A program made the translations under genes and the position numbers. The notes under the pieces were generated by a model, which was given only the letters and a program-made list of their open reading frames with translations, did not search any database and was not told the origin of the DNA. Below are positions 62,677-64,000 of a stretch of DNA of 64,000 bases, piece by piece. Position 1 is the stretch's first letter; each line of letters starts with the position of its first letter. The DNA is from Desulfovibrio sp. JC010. Its GTDB lineage: Bacteria > Desulfobacterota > Desulfovibrionia > Desulfovibrionales > Desulfovibrionaceae. Where the stretch lies: positions 1-64,000 of the forward strand of contig NZ_VOIQ01000002.1 in NCBI RefSeq assembly GCF_010470675.1. The letters are read 5' to 3'.

Positions 62677-64000
62677 CTACACATCACTGCCCTGCTTAAC
62701 AACATCCTGATTCCATTCATACTTCTTGAAACCCTGTTTGTAGAAGAGTGAATAAAGAACCGGGCAGAGGATCAGGGTCAGCACGGTGGCGAACATGAGC
62801 CCGGACATGATGCAGTTGGCCATGGGCCGCCACATCTCACCGCCCTGCAATGAGAGCGGAACCATGCCTATAATGGTAGTAGTAGCGGTCATGATGATGG
62901 GTCGCGCCCGCTCAAGGGAGGCCAGCACAATGGAGTTATCCAGCGTCAGCCCGCGCCCGCGCAGGATTTCAATGCGGTCGATAAGCATGATGGCGTTGTT
63001 GACGATAATGCCCAGCAGACTGATCATCCCCAGCATGGGCATGAATCCGAAGGGCGAGTTGGTCAGGATCATACCCGGCGTGATCCCGCACATCATGGGC
63101 GGCAGGGTCAGCAGGATGATCAGCGGGCGGCGGAAAGAGTTGAACTGGAAGATAAGCACCAGCACCAGCAGCCCCATGGCCAGAGGCATGTTGGCATTGA
63201 TGGCTTCCTGACTTTCTACACTCTTCTCAAACTCACCGCCGTAGGCCACGGAATAACCCACGGGCCAGCCCGGAGACTGCATCATTTTATTTATTTCAGG
63301 ACGTACTGCATCAAGGGTCTGCATGGCAAAGTAGCCGTTAAAAAGGTCAGCCTTGACGGTCATGGTCCTTGTCTGGTCCCTGCGGCGGATATCCGAAGGC
63401 TGCCAGACAAGTTCCGCAGATGCAATCTGGCTCAAGGGAACATTTCTCTGGGCCTGATAGGAATAGACATTCAGACTTTCCAGCTTATCCAGACGGTCGC
63501 GAAAGTCGCCTTCGGAACGCAGCATGATGGGGATATTGGTATCCCCGTCGCGGTAGGTGGAAGCCTGATAGCCGCTCATGCTTGATTGCAGGCTGAGCGC
63601 AACATCGGAACTGGTCAGTCCGGCCTGACGGGCCTTTTCCTGATCCACATTCACTTCCATCTTCTTGGTCCACTGGCCCCAGTCGTCCCAGACACGGGCC
63701 ACACCGGGAGTACTTTCAACAATGGCGGCAATCTTATCCCGCAGATGGTAGAGGGTTTTCTGGTCCGGTCCGGAAATGCGAATCTGCACCGGAGCACCCA
63801 CCGGAGGACCGTTCATCAATTTCTTGAGACTGAAATCGGCATCCGGGAAATGGGATTTAAGCTCGGTGCGGGTGCGCTCGATAACTTCATCAGTAGCTTC
63901 AACACTTTTGGTGTTAACCACAAATGTTGCGAGGTTATCATTACGCTGTTCAAGGTTCAGGGGCAGGTACCAGCGCGGACCGCCGTGGCCGATGAATGTT
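62677..64000 (-). CDS. RND efflux pump inner-membrane subunit, 5' end beyond window
   Basis: This is the C-terminal 440 or so residues of an AcrB/heavy-metal-type RND transporter; the open frame continues through the right edge (…LPLNLEQRNDNLATFVV before position 63921), so no start is called. Visible parts are the periplasmic subdomains (SDVALSLQSSMSGYQ, PVGYSVAYGGEFEKS) and the last helices (MPLAMGLLVLVLIFQFNSF, LGIIVNNAIMLIDRIE). A membrane-fusion protein gene is expected beyond the edge. The substrate is unknown. Confidence 0.88.
   Translation of the reverse strand, partial: TFIGHGGPRWYLPLNLEQRNDNLATFVVNTKSVEATDEVIERTRTELKSHFPDADFSLKKLMNGPPVGAPVQIRISGPDQKTLYHLRDKIAAIVESTPGVARVWDDWGQWTKKMEVNVDQEKARQAGLTSSDVALSLQSSMSGYQASTYRDGDTNIPIMLRSEGDFRDRLDKLESLNVYSYQAQRNVPLSQIASAELVWQPSDIRRRDQTRTMTVKADLFNGYFAMQTLDAVRPEINKMMQSPGWPVGYSVAYGGEFEKSVESQEAINANMPLAMGLLVLVLIFQFNSFRRPLIILLTLPPMMCGITPGMILTNSPFGFMPMLGMISLLGIIVNNAIMLIDRIEILRGRGLTLDNSIVLASLERARPIIMTATTTIIGMVPLSLQGGEMWRPMANCIMSGLMFATVLTLILCPVLYSLFYKQGFKKYEWNQDVVKQGSDV

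Overview
The window reads as chromosomal DNA of a marine, anaerobic, Gram-negative Desulfovibrio-like bacterium (Desulfovibrionaceae, possibly Maridesulfovibrio-like). This is inferred from the gene content: a short rubrerythrin, an AddAB-type helicase-nuclease, a chemotaxis operon with a ParA partner, and a set of hopanoid side-chain genes. Desulfovibrio is an anaerobic genus known to make amino-hopanoids. No phage, insertion sequence or CRISPR array was seen.

Layout. 1-560 holds four leftward sigma70-type promoters with identical 17-nt spacers, probably the control region of an rRNA or other stable-RNA operon beyond the left edge. 716-10928 is mixed housekeeping: an FUSC-like membrane protein, a SYLF lipoprotein, an AraC-GyrI regulator with a stand-alone GyrI paralogue, a beta-propeller lipoprotein, a frameshifted ExsA-like regulator, asnS, rubrerythrin, ftsY and an RluA-type pseudouridine synthase. 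11082-20907 runs rightward: a DMT exporter, addA, addB, L-2-hydroxyglutarate oxidase and a nitronate monooxygenase-like enzyme. 21074-27024 runs leftward: a cpoB/ybgF-like lipoprotein, dprA, a small HDOD companion, an HDOD protein, a REC-GGDEF protein, xerC and a Lys/Ala-tailed protein. 28425-37352 is one leftward chemotaxis operon: cheB, a HEAT-repeat protein, cheR, parA, cheW-like, cheY and a very large cheA.

A tRNA-Pro(CGG) with its own promoter and terminator follows. Next come a homocysteine methyltransferase-like gene, a lipoprotein hydrolase, an AI-2E-type permease, a pair of FUSC half-transporters, a RelE/RHH toxin-antitoxin pair, a polar amino acid ABC transporter whose permease carries an N-terminal TPR domain, an hsp20-lonB pair, a chemoreceptor and an acyltransferase.

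53598-62600 is a hopanoid region. HpnG and HpnH build the ribosyl side chain, HpnO aminates it, HpnN is the RND exporter, and IspH supplies isoprenoid precursors. HpnN is co-oriented with a PhnD-like periplasmic protein, a TPR lipoprotein and HpnH in what looks like one operon. The squalene-hopene cyclase is not in the window. The right edge cuts an RND efflux pump gene.

Three signals are not explained by ordinary genes. First, a family of about eight dispersed intergenic hairpins has arms that change in a compensatory way, and its GC-rich end supplies the ribosome-binding site of neighbouring genes. Second, two genes are each interrupted by a single-base frameshift: the ExsA-like regulator at 5697 and a small lipoprotein at an A6 run near 54442. 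Third, the promoter array lies at the left edge.
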